From: Cinnamomum chago
Taxonomy: Eukaryota; Streptophyta; Magnoliopsida; Laurales; Lauraceae
Assembly: GCA_038049695.1 (NCBI GenBank)
Contig: CP142455.1
Location: 66,102,501 to 66,166,500, forward strand
DNA length: 64,000 nt
Reading direction: 5' to 3'
Position numbers and translations under genes: made by a program
Notes under the pieces: generated by a model
What the model was told of the DNA's origin: nothing
Databases searched by the model: none
The model's input: the letters and a program-made list of their open reading frames with translations, nothing else
Part shown: positions 59,201-64,000 of the stretch, one piece after another
Layout: each line of letters starts with the position of its first letter
Numbering within the stretch: position 1 is the stretch's first letter

Positions 59201-62200
59201 ACTATATGAGCATGTTTCTTTTCTAGAATTCTTGATTGGAATTCTAGTAGTTGAGATTTTTGAGACATGATGTCCCCTTGCATTTCAAAATCTCTTGTTT
59301 TTTTTATAAGAATTTATGAATTCCAGTACATGATAAGTTCTATTTGGCTTTTAGGAATTCCTGGAATTCCGCTTTCTTTGCATTTTGATGGAATTTCAAA
59401 ATGCTCATGTCCTTATAAGGATTTAGGAATTCCACCTTGTTTAGGAATTTAAAAATTCTCCAGACAAGAATTCTTGAAATTCTAGTAAATGAATAGGCAT
59501 GCGTCTTGTTGTAGGTTCATGGGGTATTGTAAGGATATGTAATATTTGTCTTGAGAATTTTGGAAATGTTGCATTGTTCTCTAATATTTGTCTTTTTTAT
59601 ATATCTACGTCTGTTGGAATGTTTACATAAGTTTTCGCTATTGGTTTTGTCAAGGAACCTGACAAAGTCTAACATCACGGAATCCTATGGGAAATCGACT
59701 TTCTTCGGGGAAAATTTTAAATTGTCACCTCCCACAGGGGCATCACGGGCCTTGAGGGTTTGGTTATCATGGTAATCCATTCTGGGGCCGTGGCACCTTT
59801 CGAGTCAATTTTGTAGGTTTTAAACCATGAATTGGATATTTAAGCCCATCTGTCTGATAGTGACCTTAGGGTCATATCCAACTGAATGATATCTAAACCA
59901 TGACCATTTGTTCAAAGGGCTGGGCCAAGGCTTCCATGTCCAAGCCAGTGAGTTTGGCCTTCAATTTAGTAAATGTGTTGGGGAAAAAAAAAAAGAAGCC
60001 TAGTCTGGCTCAAGTTCATCACATTCAAACCCAAAAGATCTTACTTTATTCTTAAAGTCAGGGCAGCCCCTGGTTCCGCCAAAGCTTAAACTGAAGAAGA
60101 AGCTAGTTCTGCTAGTGCTTAAAGTAAAGAAGAAAGAAGTAGTAGTTCTAAAGATGGGCTGATGGAATCTTACCTCCAAACCCAAACGCAGGAACTGATA
60201 ATATTGTGCAATAATGGTACTGGATCCTGAACACAAAACACATAGGGAAAAAAAAATGCAATAAACAAATTGAGTTTTGGTGACTTGGTGTCTGCTCTTG
60301 ATCTGGTTTGTGATAACAAATTAACTTCATGATATCCATGCTTATGGCCATCTCTACCATACACATGCCATAGGTGATCATGAACTGGTCCATCTATTCA
60401 ATGGTCCTAGTTAAATGGACCAAAACACTAAAATTGGCCAATTGATGGTGAGAACAGGAACTTGGACCATTTCACACACGGGCCACATATTCAAACATAT
60501 GTTTTAGAGAGTGTTAATTTTGTTATTGCATTGTTGTGTTACTTACCTTTGGAAAAATTGAGGGTGAAGGTTGGCTGATCAGACCCAAGATAGTTAATAT
60601 GGAAGATGAGCTCATCAGGCAAATCTTCCTTGCTCCTCCAGATGACCCAACCGATTCCGGCGTAGACGAGACCGTATTTGTGTCCACTGACATTGATGCT
60701 CTTCACCAGCGGCAGCCGGAAATCCCATTCCAGCTCTGGGTACAGGAATGGTGCAATGAATCCACCACTTGCCGCATCTACATGGATTGGAGTATTCCAT
60801 CTAAACCAAATTTTAGTACATTGCTTGTAAGAGAGCTTGTTACTGATATAGATCTAATGATGCCCTGGCTGACATAGGTTAGCTACAACAAGAGTATGCA
60901 TTTTATACATAAAAAGTGAAGTATCAGATATGATATGGCATAATATACCTATTTTGAAAGTATCTGATATCATAATAAACCATACTAGGGAGAAAATGAC
61001 ATTGTAGTCCTATTGAACTTGCTGGGCTGTGCCTTGAAAACTTATATTTTTGCTGCTGGGGCCATGCAATTGGCAGCCCTAGTACATTGGATAAAATGAT
61101 CTTTATTTATTTTTTGACGAGAGGAGTAGTACTTCACTGGAGCTTTTATATAATAATAACACTATGGATGATGGACAATATGAATTGATAAACCAATATG
61201 AAGTAGGTCCCACTAGCTATTTCAAACACTAAATGCTGCAAAACGTGGGTTTAAATGATCTAGGCTTGTTTGTTTGGATTAGAATACATGGAAAAATTCA
61301 TGGTCAAAGCATCTCTGCCGATGAATTATTAAGTGGTGTGGATACGACCTTGACTTTACTAGGATTTGAATTACTATGGCATCGGCTGGCTATTCGTTTT
61401 CCATCTTCCCTTATTCACTTTCTATTGAAGTAGATGTTATTTGATGGTTATTTTTGTATATTATCCATGGATCTTCATTTTTAACCACTCTTGGCATGAA
61501 TTCCAAAGAAAATATTTGTATATAAAATTTGTACAATATTTTATGTTCAGTGATTTTATTTATATGGAGGAAAATGGAAACTGGAAACTTCATTTTCTAC
61601 CATTCTAGTTTGTTTTGTTTGATGCAGCAAAACCTTTTACATGGTTGTAAGAACTGGTTGGTTCTCGACCTTTTGGGTCTAAATCTTCTTCTTCTTCTTC
61701 TTTTTTTTTGTTTTTTTCAAAATTTGAGGAAAAGGCTTTCATCTCATAAGTGAAAATCTTTGAAAAATGTTAACACAGAGTAACTAATATTCTATCTGAA
61801 ATCATTTTCAGTTTCCATGGAAAATTCTCATTACAAACATACCCTAACTCTTAACAACATAGAATATATATTGGGTTATAGTGCTTTTTAAAAAAAAAAA
61901 AATTATCCAAAGAGAAGCATGTCAATGTTATCCTACCCAGTTCTCTTGTTCTTCTCCATGAGGAGCTGGTTCAGAAGTTTCACATCTTCAAACTCTCCGG
62001 TGAGGGTTGAGCCCAAGATGGCCGCGACGCAGATGGTATTTTCATCGACCATTTTCACAGCCTCAACTGGGTCCATCACATAGTACCCTTCTCTCAGCTT
62101 CACTTCCTTCAAGTCCACTTCAAAATATCTAGCAAATTTCTCCCAACAGACCTATTCCAATGCAATTTAATTATCATCAAAGAAATCTATACAGGTGATC

Positions 62201-63879
62201 TTACAATGGTAGGGAACTAATTACTGGTGTTTTCACTTGGTCTACAACTAGAGCTCAACATTAGATTTCAGATCATTAATGTAAAGTCCTACATCACTCA
62301 TGTGAGCGTTCAAGACTGGGCTAATATAGAGGTCCGGGTCTTTTTCTAGCCTAACGCGTTTTGGGTACGCCAATGAGGGGCCAAATGAGGGACCAGAAAC
62401 AAAACCATACGAATACCCCTATGGGGGCCCAAAGAAAATTCCTTAAGACGAGGTTCCCACTGGCATTGATTGACTATTAGGACTCGGCTCAGAGAATTTT
62501 AGGGAAACAGTTAATTAATTGAACTGTCAACTGTTCAAAAAGAACTATTGCAATTCAAAGGCCTTTGTTAGCTAAATAGGAAAATATAGATGGACAGTTG
62601 AAGGCTACCTGGACATTGGAACCAGTGACAATGTTAGGCTTGTCATATGGCTTCCCTTGTGCCTTCCTCTTGATCTGCCATCTCCTCTTGAAGGCGAGTC
62701 CGGCCAACATTATCGCTTCCGATGATCCAACTGTCCCCACTCCGACCGCCGTCTCCTTCTCTGCAACTGGTGCATTGAATAGGTGGGCTATAATATTCAC
62801 GCACCGATTCTACACGAAGACGGGCAAAAATAGAAAAAAATGAAATTACTATTGGAAAACCCAAAGAATGTGTGTCATACAGGTATAGAACTTTATCAGA
62901 TGACAGGAAGCACAGGAAAGTCCCTCTTCTCTACTCTTTCACTTAATTGAATCAGTTTCTAGCTTTCTCTCTTTGGGTCCTGGACTTATTTTCCCAACAA
63001 ATCCTACTCTCCTAGGAAGAAATCTCAGAGCTTAGTTCCATAAGTCTTAACACATAACATAGTAATCCTGAGAGTAGCAATTGATCAAAGCCATGGAAGA
63101 TTTATATATATGAGGAATGATGGACTTTGATCTCTGCTCTGCAACTCTCAAAGTTGCAAATCCAGTTTTGGAATCCACCTTCTTTCATGTCAATCCAAGG
63201 TAGGGATTGTAATATCTGTTTCTAAATTTGAGAATGCACTCCATAAGGACACAATTTGATGATCTTTTTAAGAAGCCTAAACGTTTAAGGCCTGTTTGTT
63301 TGTTTGTTTGTTTGTTTGCATTGGTTAAAAATGAAGATTAAAGGTCAATTTAAAAAATAAACACCAAATGCCATTTTCTCTTAATGTTTTGGATTCAAAA
63401 GATAATGCTATTTGATGCTCATCTTTAATCTTCATTTTAAAATTTTAACCACCATACGTATTTAATTCCTCTATATTTTAATGCAAACCAACAGTCTTTT
63501 AATGTTTTTATACTCGGGTCTTAAACCGATGGTCAAAATAACCAAATTGTGACCCCTGTTGCACCCACCTACTAATCCATAAGGAGCTCTACCAATCCCT
63601 CACTAACCCTGCTGATTGACATGAAACAAGGGTCTTCAATTTTACCTCTCAGTTGAAGGAAACTCTATATATAGACTTGCCTGAACCTCTGTGGTGACTG
63701 GGTACTCATCCATGTCGACGTAGTTCTTGTTGATTGCTTCCATGATCAATCCATCACATTCAGGCTCCATCCATGTTGTGACGAAGGAAGCTAAATTAAG
63801 TCTGGGATTACCATCTAATAACAACTCGTCATGGATTATTTCATAAGCTGCCTCCTTCGGAATAGACTGCTCAGGCATC
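55746..63879 (-). CDS. GAD: Glutamate decarboxylase (first exon outside the window)
   Basis: Pyridoxal-phosphate enzyme of the cytosol that turns glutamate into GABA. Exons on the minus strand: 63879-63681, 62809-62609, 62151-61937, 60800-60547, 60226-60174 and 56237-55746. Phases join without a shift and give about 470 residues from [13 protein letters not shown] to the stop at 55746-55748. Visible motifs are [57 protein letters not shown] and [13 protein letters not shown], whose lysine binds the cofactor. About 30 N-terminal residues (exon 1) must lie beyond 64000. The last intron (56238-60173) holds a 3.3-kb LTR unit. The intron at 62810-63680 has a GC donor. The C-terminus ends [15 protein letters not shown] and lacks the tryptophan usual in the calmodulin-binding tail. 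Confidence 0.95.
56469..59795 (+). mobile_element. 3.3-kb solo-LTR-like unit in the last GAD intron
   Basis: It starts tgtaagacctcgatc and ends tctggggccgtggca, flanked by an exact 5-bp repeat ccttt at 56464-56468 and 59796-59800. A TATA-like tatataag lies at 56947-56954. It has no gag/pol frame and no second copy of its ends. The start and end words resemble those of the units at 46090 and 47513. It lies antisense to the host gene. Confidence 0.75.
56947..56954 (+). promoter_or_regulatory. TATA-like box of the intronic LTR
   Basis: tatataag lies about 480 bp from the LTR start and is followed by a CT-rich stretch. If active it would drive transcripts antisense to the GAD gene. Confidence 0.35.
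60174..60226 (-). CDS. GAD: GAD small internal exon (53 bp)
   Basis: It reads [17 protein letters not shown] between tgttcag and gtaagat. The initial GA completes the glycine codon begun in the upstream exon. Confidence 0.9.
60547..60800 (-). CDS. GAD: GAD exon with the cofactor-binding lysine
   Basis: It reads [19 protein letters not shown], then the [13 protein letters not shown] block and [13 protein letters not shown] to FTLNFSKG, between ggtttag and gtaagtaac. The lysine in GHK forms the Schiff base with pyridoxal phosphate. Confidence 0.95.
61937..62151 (-). CDS. GAD: GAD internal exon
   Basis: It reads [19 protein letters not shown], then [20 protein letters not shown] and [19 protein letters not shown] to KNKRTG, between ggaatag and gtaggat. 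Confidence 0.94.
62609..62809 (-). CDS. GAD: GAD internal exon
   Basis: It reads [19 protein letters not shown], then [20 protein letters not shown] and [11 protein letters not shown], between gtgtag and gtagcc. It contains the SSEA cofactor-contact motif. Confidence 0.94.
63287..63497. mobile_element. Possible small MITE in a GAD intron
   Basis: Imperfect inverted ends: gcctgtttgtttg with aaaatgaagattaaagg on the left; on the complement of the right, gactgttggtttgcatt with aaaatgaagattaaaga. The (TTTG)n tract at 63298-63317 lies in the left end. Target duplication is unclear. A related piece is at 36885-36990. Confidence 0.45.
63681..63879 (-). CDS. GAD: GAD second exon, with GC splice donor
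   Basis: It follows agatacag and reads [20 protein letters not shown], then [20 protein letters not shown] to YPVTTEVQ. The donor is CAG then gcaagt, a GC-AG intron with an otherwise perfect consensus. Confidence 0.92.
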
Positions 63880-64000
63880 CTGTATCTGAGAATACATTTC
63901 CATTTCTCACTTCAGGATACAGCATATAAGCAAAAATCACCTTGTTTCACCGAGCAAAGAAACAATGTTTAACGAAATTCATGTGCTTTATAAACTATCA

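Noticed and set aside
62598-62843. Plus-strand frame across a GAD exon
   Set aside because: It is the antisense shadow of the GAD exon at 62609-62809.

Overview
The window is nuclear DNA of a flowering plant. It has intron-containing plant genes, long AT-rich intergenic DNA, tRNA-derived SINEs, LINE and LTR remnants, MULE, hAT and PIF-type DNA elements, and nested insertions. Only a few genes look real. They are an F-box gene (minus strand, 1917-3299), a FAR1-related gene (minus strand, 28272-30077) and most of a glutamate decarboxylase gene (minus strand, six exons from 63879 to 55746; its first exon lies beyond the right edge). A species cannot be named from this sequence alone.

Layout. 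0.4-3.3 kb: a repeat-rich block plus the F-box gene. It is duplicated at 24.3-28.27 kb, where the F-box copy is a frameshifted, truncated pseudogene ending at the FAR1-related gene. 3.3-5.75 kb: a hAT-type MITE with a perfect 8-bp target duplication, split by a 2-kb MULE that carries a DUF4283-like reading frame. 7.3-9.3 kb: two SINEs and another hAT MITE. 8.1-19.2 kb: one arm of a second segmental duplication; its other arm is scattered over 37.1-45.7 kb and 55.0-55.6 kb. 21.2-22.1 kb: a 5'-truncated LINE. 30-36 kb: purine-rich DNA upstream of the FAR1-related gene, a dead MULE transposase split by a hAT MITE, and a MULE-type MITE.

37.88-43.39 kb is a 5.5-kb insertion with PIF/Harbinger-like ends and a TTA target duplication. 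It carries a multi-exon but broken hydroxyproline O-arabinosyltransferase gene and one potassium-transporter exon. The paralogous empty site is at about 9.63 kb. 46.09-53.66 kb holds two nested, very long LTR-like units, each with TG...CA ends and a 5-bp target duplication, both best read as solo LTRs. A third such unit (3.3 kb) fills most of the last intron of the glutamate decarboxylase gene.

The genes do not form a pathway. The window mainly records duplication followed by transposition: the paired duplicated arms supply empty sites that prove several insertions. The most unusual item is the gene-carrying DNA element at 37.88-43.39 kb. A second candidate of the same sort is at 12.17-15.75 kb.
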